DNA of 47,973 bases from contig JAJTFB010000035.1 in NCBI GenBank assembly GCA_021300015.1, positions 1-47,973 on the forward strand. The letters run 5' to 3'. This stretch comes from Pirellula sp. GTDB lineage: Bacteria > Planctomycetota > Planctomycetia > Pirellulales > Pirellulaceae. The notes beneath the pieces are model-generated. The model worked only from the letters and a program-made list of their open reading frames with translations, had not been told where the DNA came from and searched no databases. This document shows positions 1-7,721 of the stretch, piece by piece (position 1 is the stretch's first letter; each line of letters begins with the position of its first letter). Position numbers and translations under genes: made by a program.

Positions 1-39
1 TTTCGTGCTGTCGTTAGAGATTCCACGAGGGGATTTGAA

Positions 40-46
40 GAGGGGA
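40..46 (+). promoter_or_regulatory. Shine-Dalgarno site that decides the GTG start at 53
   Basis: AGAGGGG lies 6 nt before the GTG at 53. The alternative in-frame GTG at 5 has no visible upstream sequence in the window. This purine-rich box is the reason for choosing the shorter protein. Confidence 0.5.
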
Positions 47-52
47 TTTACT

Positions 53-1615
53 GTGAAACGTTGGCGTCAGCTCGGTTTGCTCTTGGTCGTTTGTACCTTG
101 GTGATGGCCTCGGGTTGGGGGATCCGTGGCTCGTTTGGCCATTCGCGAGGTGCGATGATGCCCGGGGCCATGCTCGGCTTGAGCTTAGCCATCTGCTCGC
201 GCCGCTCGGACTGGTGGCAAAGGGCCGCGATCCTCGGGTTGCTCTGCGCGATCGGTTGGGGGTTTGGCGGCACAAGCAGTTACGGGCGATTGATCCACTA
301 CTCGATGCAAGCCGACTGGACGACGAGTCTCTACGGCTACGGGAGTTTGTTTATCGTCGGTGCCCTTTACGGCGGCATCGGCGCGGCATGCTTAGCCCTT
401 GGATTGACTGCCCGTCGCTCGTTCTTAGAAGCATCGCTTGGACCCCTGTTTTTGACCTACAGCCTCTGGCTGCTGCTCGAGTGGCTAGGTGGGAAACGAT
501 GGAGCCTTGAACTCTTCGCCAAAGACCCGTCGCGGCCCGACGTGACGGCATGGTTATACGACACGCTGTGGCTCTGTGCGGCATCGAATCTGGCGCTTTG
601 CCTTGCGCTCTGGCCATGGGTCCTCAGATGGCGAAAACCTCTGCAATTGATGATGCTCTTGTCGGCAGGATGGCTTGCGGCCATGGCAATCTTGATTGGC
701 TTACTGGGACTGAGAATCAACCCCTCACGATCCGATGCTTGGGCCGGATGCGTTGGGATCATGATCGCATTCTTGGGTTACTTTTTAGCCCAACGCAATC
801 GTGCCGCTGTGCTGCTTTGCAGCTACGGCCTAATCTCAGGCGGGCTCGGATTTGCTCTGGGGCAATTTGTCCAAGCTCTCGGTCGGATGCGATGGGGACC
901 CATCGGAGAGTATCCCGTGCTCCAAGAATTCGGTTACTGGACGATCATGGAGCAGATTTTCGGTGGCGCGATGGGACTCGGGATAGGCTTGGCCCTATGG
1001 CGATTGATCCAAGGCCGACTCGAGCCAGCGGAGGAAGACGTCCCGCCGGGCGATTTGAATTCCTTCGCTGTGTTCTCTCTATTCGGACTCCTACCGATTT
1101 TCAATCTGATGACCAACGTCGATGCGTGGCGCAAGTCCGGGACGATACCCGAACAGACTCTTGGAGTCCCCGTCGGTTGGATCCTCCTCGGGGTAGGGCT
1201 AGTCTGGCTCCTGATCGTTCTTGAGTCTTTGAGACTCTACCGTCGAGGGCAACTCGACATGGCGCCCGCGAGCGCTTGCGGAAAAGCCCGAGCATTGGCA
1301 CTGGGCATCTGTGCGATGGTCTGGATTCTCTACGCGCTGCTCCCGTCCAAAGGACTACCCACCTCGCTGTTGTTCATCGCCAGCTTATCGGTCGGTGCCT
1401 GGCTAATTCTGCGAGTCCCATCCCAAGCCTCGGACCGTAGCGAAACGAGTTGGCAATCGCCCCAGTCAATCGCGTGGCGGTTGACTTGGGGCCATCGATG
1501 CCTTTGGCTCCTTGCGCCGTTTGTTCTTGGTCTACTCGCGTATGCGACGAGCCATCTACAAGCCAGAAGCGTTGGTACGAATTCGGCACAGGTTGCTATC
1601 GGCGGTGACAAATAG
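53..1615 (+). CDS. Polytopic membrane protein of unknown function
   Basis: A protein of about 520 residues made almost entirely of hydrophobic segments; I estimate 11 to 14 transmembrane helices, separated by short Arg-rich loops. I do not recognise the family and assign no function. The reading frame is open from base 5, but a GTG at 53 has a good Shine-Dalgarno (AGAGGGG at 40-46) and starts directly before a signal-anchor-like segment (MKRWRQLGLLLVV), so I prefer it. Its last 60 bases overlap, tail to tail, the 3' end of the SMP-30-like gene on the other strand. The 5' flank is cut by the window, so operon membership upstream cannot be judged. Confidence 0.75.
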   Translation: MKRWRQLGLLLVVCTLVMASGWGIRGSFGHSRGAMMPGAMLGLSLAICSRRSDWWQRAAILGLLCAIGWGFGGTSSYGRLIHYSMQADWTTSLYGYGSLFIVGALYGGIGAACLALGLTARRSFLEASLGPLFLTYSLWLLLEWLGGKRWSLELFAKDPSRPDVTAWLYDTLWLCAASNLALCLALWPWVLRWRKPLQLMMLLSAGWLAAMAILIGLLGLRINPSRSDAWAGCVGIMIAFLGYFLAQRNRAAVLLCSYGLISGGLGFALGQFVQALGRMRWGPIGEYPVLQEFGYWTIMEQIFGGAMGLGIGLALWRLIQGRLEPAEEDVPPGDLNSFAVFSLFGLLPIFNLMTNVDAWRKSGTIPEQTLGVPVGWILLGVGLVWLLIVLESLRLYRRGQLDMAPASACGKARALALGICAMVWILYALLPSKGLPTSLLFIASLSVGAWLILRVPSQASDRSETSWQSPQSIAWRLTWGHRCLWLLAPFVLGLLAYATSHLQARSVGTNSAQVAIGGDK

Positions 1616-2541
1616 AGTCGAGCCGTCTTCGCCGAAACAGCAGTTGCTGGTTCGCTCGCCTGTATTGATTCGACCGAGCAAAACCCCTGCGCTGCTAAAG
1701 ACATAGATGCCTCCAGGACCGCTGGCCCATACGTTCCCCTGCTTGTCGACCGACAACCCATCAGGCAACCCAGGACGCTTGCCGACTTCCTCGGTCGCAT
1801 CGTAAAACAGTTTGCCCGCGCCGAGCGTGCCGTCGTCTTTGACCTCAAAGGTCATCCAAATCGCTTTCTTCGGATCGCTCTGTGCGACGTAGAGTGTTTT
1901 CTCGTCCGGCGAAAAACCGATCCCGTTGGGCCGTGCGATATCCGATACACTCCGAAATGATCCAGCTCTCGTCGTGGATCGTTTTCGCGTTGTGGGAGCC
2001 CGTACGGCGGATCGGTGAAATAGATGTCCCCATTGGACTTGAGCACCCCATCGTTGGGGCTGTTGAGCCGCTTGCCCTTGTAGTTATCGGCCAGCGTCCG
2101 CTTGCCTCCATTGGGAGTCAGTACACTCACGCGACGGTCTCCATGCTCGCACATCACAAGGTTCCCCTCGGAGTCCTTGAGCAATCCATTGGCGCCCGGC
2201 TCCAATCCGTAATACGTCACCCCGGTGTATCCAGAGGGCTCCATAAACAAGCTGATCCCGTGGAACTTCGACCAACTGAATATCGAGTTGCGAGGAATGT
2301 CGGTAAAGAGCAAGTACCCGTTCTTGTCGTCTCCCATCCACAGTGGACCTTCGGTCCAAGTAAAACCGTCGGCCAAGACCTCGAGCTTCGAGTCGGCCGG
2401 CAGAAGCTTGTCGAACTCAGGCTTGAAGCGTTCGATGGTCCCGAGCGTCCGCAAGGGGGTTTGCGTCGAAGGAGTTTGAGCATGGAGAGGATGTGCTGCC
2501 ATAGCCAAAACCATTGCCAAAAGAGAGTAAAAAAATCGCAT
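1556..2541 (-). pseudogene. SMP-30/gluconolactonase family exported protein, disrupted by deletion and frameshift
   Basis: The first reading frame runs from ATG at 2541 with a signal peptide (MRFFYSLLAMVLAMAAHPLHAQ) and SMP-30 beta-propeller motifs: TWTEGPLW, NSPNDGV and YFTDPPYG. It goes out of frame near 1937. The remainder (RPNGIGFSPDEKTLYVAQSDP, then LPDGLSVDKQGNVW and LFVTADSNLCRI) continues in another frame down to the TAG at 1556. At the junction VYRI is followed after only 2 nt by ARPNG, whereas family members normally have roughly a dozen residues between these motifs. So this looks like a deletion of a few tens of bases rather than a one-base error. An intact enzyme would be a calcium-dependent periplasmic lactonase of about 330-340 residues. 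Either a real pseudogene or an assembly fault. Confidence 0.75.
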
Positions 2542-2814
2542 GGATCCAAAGTCCCTAACATCGAGAGGCACTAAACGACCTTCGAACCAACGCCATGAGT
2601 CCGAAAAGGTCCCCCGAGTATAGTTTCCTAGCCGAATCGTTTGGTAGCAGACAAGCTCCCGAGTTGGAAAAAAATTCCCTTGCACCACGCCGAACTTATC
2701 TTCATCGCAATTCCTCATCTAAGGCACCATGACGGCACATCCAATGGCTTATACTAAAAGACCCGCGACCCTTGCCTTACTCCCTCGCCTGACTCCTTCG
2801 CCTGAAGACTTACC

Positions 2815-5800
2815 ATGCCAATCCCACCTGCCATGAAAATGTCACTGCGCAGTTCCAAATCCCTGCTCTTGTGCTCTGGGCTCATGGCTTGGCTGTGCGT
2901 GCTAGTTTCTGTTCCGCTCTGCGCCGAGCCTCAAGCCCCCGAACAGGGCTCTGACCAATCCAATCCGACGATCGAATACGAAAAGCAAGTCAAAGCACTC
3001 CTGCGCGAGCGGTGTTTTGCCTGCCATGGTCCGCTCCGACAAGAAGCCTCGTTGAGGCTCGATACCCTCGAAAGTATCCTTGCAGGGGGCGATTCGGGCC
3101 CGGCGATCGTCCCCAATGAGCCTCTGCAAAGCAGGATCCTCCAGCGAGTCTCGAGCAGCGAGCTGGGCGTTCGCATGCCTCCGGAGCACGAAGGAGAACA
3201 ATTCAAACCCGAGCAGATCGAAATCATCGAGCGATGGATCGGCCAGGGAGCCCGTGGCATCCCCAACGAACTGCCCGATCCAGATCCCCGCAAGCACTGG
3301 GCCTTCCAACCCCTGGTCGCACCAGCAGTCCCCTTCGCACAAAACGGGCCCTCGCATCCCATCGACGCTTTCCTGCACGAGCTCCACACCCAGCGTGGGA
3401 TCGTTGCCCAGCCCCAAGCTCCCAACGACGTGCTGCTGCGCAGGCTCTATGTCGATCTGATCGGCTTACCACCTGATGCCCAAGCTTGGAAAAACCTGCC
3501 GAGCCAGTGGGATGCAACTTGGTATGAATCGACCATCGACCGATTGCTCGATGATCCTAAGCACGGCGAACGGTGGGCCCGGCACTGGATGGATGTCTGG
3601 CGATTTAGCGATTGGTGGGGACTCGGGGACCAACTCCGCAACAGCCAACTGCATATGTGGCACTGGCGCGATTGGATCATCGAATCCCTCAACAGCGATC
3701 GTCCTTACGATGAAATGATCCGACAGATGCTCGCGGCCGACGAACTCGATCCCGAGGACTTTAGCGATCTTCGAGCCACCGGATTCCTGGCCCGCAACTA
3801 CTTCCTGTTCAATCGAAACCAATGGATGGACGAGACGATCGAGCATGTGAGCAAGGCGTTCTTAGGCCTGACGATCAACTGTGCCAAGTGCCATGATCAC
3901 AAGTTCGATCCGATCAAGCAGACCGATTACTACAAGATGCGGGCGATCTTTGAACCCTATCATGTTCGGCTCGATTCGGTCCAGAGCGAAAGCGACTTTG
4001 CCAAAAACGGACTACCACGTGTGTTCGACGCTTTCCTGGATTTGCCGACCTATCGCTTTGAGCGAGGCCAAGAGTCCTCGCCCGACAAATCGGCGATCAT
4101 GACCCCGGCAATCCCAGAGTTTCTCTCCCAGATTCCCTTGGAAATCCAACCCGTCCATCTCCCAGGGGTGGCTTGGCAACCCGAACGCCGAGAATGGGTC
4201 ATCCCCAGCCAAATCGAAAAGGCTCGTGGGTCGCTCGCAGGGCTCTCCCAAGCGGTCCAGACGGCTAAGGAAAAACTCGCCAAGGCTCAAGCCGATCACC
4301 AAGCCCAGGAGGATCGAAAAACCAATTCCGACACGGACTCCAAGCCGGCGACCGATACTGCGAAAGTTCTTGTCGAAGACAAGTTCGAGGCGCTCTTGCC
4401 TGAGCGTTGGAAAACCTATGGCGGCAAGTGGGAGTTGGAGCCTGGAAAGCTACAGCAGCTTCAAGACGGCCAGACCCGCAGCGTTTTGCGGTGGCTGGAA
4501 AATCCTCCGAACGATTTCGATTTGACCTTGCGATTCACCATCCTCGGCGGAAGCACTTATCGCAGCGTCGGAGTCTCGTTCGACTCGACCCAAGCCGATG
4601 GGACAATCATGCCAGGTCCCCAGGACAGCGAGGTCATGGTCTATGTCAGCGCCCACGGCCCGGATCCCAAAGTCCAAGCCTCCTATGCCCAGAATGGGAC
4701 TTATCATTATCCCCCCGAAGGCCGCGCGTCGCATCCGGTGGAACTCAACAAAGAGCACACGTTGCATTTGCAGGTTCGCGGCCAGCTCATCAACGCTGCG
4801 CTCGACGGCCAACCCAAGGTGGCTTGGAAAAGCCCGATAGCTCGACAAGCCGGTGCGTTGCAATTGACAGCCTTCGACGTCCAAGTCGCCTTTCATGAGA
4901 TCCGTATCCAAACGCTCGCGGATTCGGTTCAACTCCGAGCGCCCGGCAGCGGCATGAGCCTTGGGCCTCAGGATGCACTGCAAGTCGCCAAGCTCGAGTT
5001 GCTCCAGGCCGAGCAAAAGCAAGCGGCAGGGCTTGAAGAGATCGAGGCTCTGCAACTGCGGCACGAGGCTTGGAAGAAGCGTTGGGCAATCGAAGACCGA
5101 CAAAGCGACGACGCACGTTCGGGATCCAATTCGGATCTGACGGAGCTAAAGAACGCCGAGACGCTCGCTCTGCGGGCATGGGTTCTTCAGGATCGCAAGT
5201 GGCAGTTGGCCAAAGCAACCTTGCAGCACACGACAGCCCAGATCAGCTTGCTGAAAGCCGTACCGGAGAAAAAGGACGCTGCGCAAAAGGAGCTCGATCA
5301 AGCCGCAGGGGGACTTGCAAAGGCCCAGGAGCAGCTCCACAACCCCGACGGAGATTTGGTCCGATTCGTTGGTGCTCAGTGGAGCGCGACACGGTTCCTA
5401 AACTCCGGGGCGGACGATCCGAAACCCGAGTTTCCCAAGACGAGTTCTGGACGAAGAACGGCGTTGGCCAAGTGGATCACGGACGAGAGAAATCCGCTTA
5501 CGGCCCGAGTGGCCGTCAACCACCTTTGGAATCGGCATTTTGGTGAGCCGCTGGTATCGAGCGTCTTTGATTTTGGAAACAAAGGGACCACGACCGAGCA
5601 TCAGAAGCTCTTGGACTGGTTGGCTGCGGAATTGATGGCCCATGGATGGAGCATGAAGTACATGCATCGGCTGATGCTCACCTCGGAGGCGTATCGCAGG
5701 CATTCAAGCTTAGCGGGGGCTCCGTCGGCAATCGCGATCGATCCGGACAATCGGCTCTTGTGGAGGCGAAGCCCGATTCGGCTGGAGTCTCAGGTAGTGC

Positions 5801-6312
5801 GGGACTCGATTCTATCGCTTGCAGGGAGCTTGGACACGACGATTGGAGGCCCCTCGGTACCGATGAATCAGCAGGCCGATTCGCTCCGACGCAGTTTGTA
5901 TTTCTTTCATTCGAACAACGAGCGGAATCTGTTTTTGACGACGTTTGACGAAGCGTTGGTCAAGGAGTGTTATCGGCGAGATCAGAGCATCGTTCCCCAA
6001 CAGGCATTGGCGCTGAGCAACAGTCGATTGGTTTTGGACTCTGCGGTGCGCATTGCCGAGCGGATCGGCAGCACGGGGCAGGGGGGGCAGTTCGACGAGC
6101 AGGATTTTATCGAACAAGCGTTCCAGCAGATCTTGGGGATTCGGGCCGACGAATCGATGGTTGGGTCCAGCAAGCGGGCGATGGAGCGATGGCGGAGTTT
6201 GCCTGAGGGTGAGATAGGCCAAGGCTCATCGATGCCCGATCGGATCATGCCCGATCGGATCATGTTGGTATGGTCGCTGCTGAACCACAACGACTTTGTC
6301 ACTCTGCGTTGA
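2815..6312 (+). CDS. PSCyt1/DUF1549/DUF1553 giant exported protein with LamG-like insert
   Basis: An 1165-residue planctomycete-type protein. Order of parts: signal peptide (to about residue 41), a PSCyt1 cytochrome-like domain with a CFACH haem-type motif at about 66-70, DUF1549 (about 165-390) with a second CAKCH motif near 357, a Lys/Glu/Ala-rich stretch, a concanavalin/LamG-like jelly-roll domain (about 525-700), a long Ala/Gln-rich helical linker, and DUF1553 (about 860-1150) ending in LLNHNDFVTLR. The family is exported and usually paired with a DUF1501 gene; none lies next to this copy. CxxCH motifs suggest covalent haem, but this is inference. ATG at 2815 is used; ATG at 2833 is a reasonable alternative that shortens the signal peptide. 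Near the 3' end a 15-bp duplication adds the residues MPDRI twice. Confidence 0.9.
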   Translation: MPIPPAMKMSLRSSKSLLLCSGLMAWLCVLVSVPLCAEPQAPEQGSDQSNPTIEYEKQVKALLRERCFACHGPLRQEASLRLDTLESILAGGDSGPAIVPNEPLQSRILQRVSSSELGVRMPPEHEGEQFKPEQIEIIERWIGQGARGIPNELPDPDPRKHWAFQPLVAPAVPFAQNGPSHPIDAFLHELHTQRGIVAQPQAPNDVLLRRLYVDLIGLPPDAQAWKNLPSQWDATWYESTIDRLLDDPKHGERWARHWMDVWRFSDWWGLGDQLRNSQLHMWHWRDWIIESLNSDRPYDEMIRQMLAADELDPEDFSDLRATGFLARNYFLFNRNQWMDETIEHVSKAFLGLTINCAKCHDHKFDPIKQTDYYKMRAIFEPYHVRLDSVQSESDFAKNGLPRVFDAFLDLPTYRFERGQESSPDKSAIMTPAIPEFLSQIPLEIQPVHLPGVAWQPERREWVIPSQIEKARGSLAGLSQAVQTAKEKLAKAQADHQAQEDRKTNSDTDSKPATDTAKVLVEDKFEALLPERWKTYGGKWELEPGKLQQLQDGQTRSVLRWLENPPNDFDLTLRFTILGGSTYRSVGVSFDSTQADGTIMPGPQDSEVMVYVSAHGPDPKVQASYAQNGTYHYPPEGRASHPVELNKEHTLHLQVRGQLINAALDGQPKVAWKSPIARQAGALQLTAFDVQVAFHEIRIQTLADSVQLRAPGSGMSLGPQDALQVAKLELLQAEQKQAAGLEEIEALQLRHEAWKKRWAIEDRQSDDARSGSNSDLTELKNAETLALRAWVLQDRKWQLAKATLQHTTAQISLLKAVPEKKDAAQKELDQAAGGLAKAQEQLHNPDGDLVRFVGAQWSATRFLNSGADDPKPEFPKTSSGRRTALAKWITDERNPLTARVAVNHLWNRHFGEPLVSSVFDFGNKGTTTEHQKLLDWLAAELMAHGWSMKYMHRLMLTSEAYRRHSSLAGAPSAIAIDPDNRLLWRRSPIRLESQVVRDSILSLAGSLDTTIGGPSVPMNQQADSLRRSLYFFHSNNERNLFLTTFDEALVKECYRRDQSIVPQQALALSNSRLVLDSAVRIAERIGSTGQGGQFDEQDFIEQAFQQILGIRADESMVGSSKRAMERWRSLPEGEIGQGSSMPDRIMPDRIMLVWSLLNHNDFVTLR
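6232..6261 (+). repeat. 15-bp tandem duplication inside the PSCyt1 gene
   Basis: ATGCCCGATCGGATC occurs twice in immediate succession (6232-6246 and 6247-6261). It keeps the frame and encodes MPDRI-MPDRI just before the conserved C-terminal motif. It looks like a recent slippage or duplication event. Confidence 0.9.
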
Positions 6313-6362
6313 TTGGCTAGGTGGGATGACTAGGTGGGATGCCGACCGCGTGTAGGGCTTCT

Positions 6363-6414
6363 TGGTTTTAGCCCGGAGGGCGGCACTTCTCTGCCGGTGT
6401 GCGTAAGCCACCGG
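6363..6414 (+). repeat. REP-like element, copy 1 of an inverted pair
   Basis: This copy is two 24-nt blocks around a TTCT core. The reverse complement of the copy at 6592-6644 has the same two 24-nt blocks without a mismatch; only the 4-5 nt core differs. Each copy contains small palindromes of its own (GCCC-GGA-GGGC and CCGGTG-N9-CACCGG), which is typical of REP/BIME-type intergenic palindromes. No transposase lies beside it. Confidence 0.8.
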
Positions 6415-6591
6415 ATTTGGGTAACAACACAACCATTCTATATTCTTCCGATGCGCAAGCATCTATTCCTGATACTTCGCAATTCGATACCTATCTCATT
6501 TAGCAAACCGATGCTAGGTCTCTAAAACTACCACTCACCCCAGTGTGTCGCCCTCAAGGCTTCTTGGGGTGTTGGGGTGATCTCCCCGTAA

Positions 6592-6644
6592 CCGGTGGCT
6601 TACGCACACCGGCAGTTCTTGTGCCGCCCTCCGGGCTAAAACCA
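6592..6644 (-). repeat. REP-like element, copy 2 of an inverted pair
   Basis: Inverted partner of the copy at 6363-6414, separated from it by 177 nt. The outer 24-nt blocks match perfectly and the core is TTCTT. Together the two copies could fold as one large cruciform or as two separate hairpins. Confidence 0.8.
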
Positions 6645-6769
6645 AACAGCCAATTACCCGATTATCGATCAAAAATCTGCTTGGCTGTTCCATCAGCGTT
6701 CCATCAGCGTCTATTAGTGGTCCTGGTCGGGCCGGGGATGCTTGCTACATGGGATGCCGACTGCTGGGG

Positions 6770-7459
6770 CTACGTGGGAAAGACCTCGGTTTGCATGAGT
6801 CGCTTGGCATCTTGCTCCTGGCCGTACAAAACGACAACATCGCCTGCCGCAATGGTATCCCCAGGTCCGGGGATCCCCGGCAACAACGCATCGTTGCGGC
6901 GGATCGCCAGCACGATCACTCCCAGGTCCCATGGCCGGGATTCCCTGAGCTTCTTTCCGACTAGCGGATTTGCCGGTTCGATCAAATACTCTGAAACGAC
7001 GTAGCCGTGTTCAACCCTCAGCAGCAGTTCGTAATCCAGCGCCCGCACCAAACCCGCCTGAGTCAGCGAGTAGGAGATGATGTGATCGAGCGTTTTTCGG
7101 ACAAAGTCCAAGCGGCTCATGGCGGTGATCGCCAAAGCGATGACGACGGCTGCGAGGATAACCATCAGTGAACCGATGGTATTGCTCCCTTGGACGAACG
7201 TGGCAACCATGGTGGCAAGGGCTGAGGTCAGGCCGATGTTACCGACAAGAATCAAATCTCGGATAATGCGGCGTCGGACAGGATGGTTCACAACCAACTC
7301 GGCTTCTTTGGTCGTAAACCCTACTCCGAAAAAAGCCGAATAACTTTGGAAGCTGGCCGTATCAAAACTCAGTCCGGTCATCATCAAAGCCGTCGTGGCT
7401 ACTTTGATCGCCAGCAAGGAGAAAAGAGCGATAACGATCAAGGTAACAATCGCAGTCAT
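6770..7459 (-). CDS. Membrane protein with C-terminal TrkA_C (RCK_C) domain
   Basis: A 229-residue protein. The N-terminal 120 residues carry three hydrophobic segments (about 1-27, 67-90 and 95-115). The last 75 residues match the TrkA_C/RCK_C fold, with the elements PLVGKKLRES, VIVLAIRRND, LPGPGDTI-like and AAGDVVVLYGQEQD. TrkA_C domains sense small ligands and gate K+ or other ion transport. Here there is no recognisable pore or NAD-binding TrkA_N domain, so a regulatory membrane role is inferred only. Start ATG at 7459. The downstream gene end faces the REP-like region, and no terminator was seen. Confidence 0.75.
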   Translation of the reverse strand: MTAIVTLIVIALFSLLAIKVATTALMMTGLSFDTASFQSYSAFFGVGFTTKEAELVVNHPVRRRIIRDLILVGNIGLTSALATMVATFVQGSNTIGSLMVILAAVVIALAITAMSRLDFVRKTLDHIISYSLTQAGLVRALDYELLLRVEHGYVVSEYLIEPANPLVGKKLRESRPWDLGVIVLAIRRNDALLPGIPGPGDTIAAGDVVVLYGQEQDAKRLMQTEVFPT

Positions 7460-7562
7460 CCGTCCGTTGGACCTTATTGAAATGGCTCTTGTGGAGAATT
7501 TGTGGGCAAAAGATCATTGTAACGGATGGTTTTTTTAGGCTGTTTGGATCTCGCACCTTTAT

Positions 7563-7650
7563 TTAACCACGGAATACGCAGAATACACGGAAGGGTAGCA
7601 AAGATTCTGGTGGGTCTTATTTCCGTGTGTTCTGTGTGTTCCGTGGTTAA
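7563..7650 (+). repeat. Long hairpin: 30-nt inverted repeat with 28-nt loop
   Basis: Arms at 7563-7592 and 7621-7650 begin and end with TTAACCACGGAA / TTCCGTGGTTAA. They differ at three positions, and in plus-strand RNA all three are G-U wobbles, so a continuous 30-bp stem is preserved. On the minus strand, the direction of both flanking genes, the same positions are A/C mismatches. The element lies between two minus-strand genes and resembles the dispersed CCACGGAA-type repeats seen in some bacterial genomes. Confidence 0.75.
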
Positions 7651-7721
7651 CTGGTCTTCGGCGGTAAGAGCCATTACCGCAAGATCTCGATCCAAAAAGA
7701 ATCGCTCAACGCGAACCACGA

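Larger units (their letters stand above)
6313..6769. other. 457-bp intergenic region holding a REP-like inverted pair
   Basis: There is no convincing gene here. The region contains two inverted copies of a 52/53-nt element (6363-6414 and 6592-6644). Two short related direct repeats (TGGGATGCCGAC) sit near 6335 and 6749, flanking the element pair at some distance. Confidence 0.6.

Noticed and set aside
6543-7004. Plus-strand open frame across the REP-like element
   Set aside because: It runs through the inverted repeat and into the antisense of the TrkA_C gene; composition is not protein-like.
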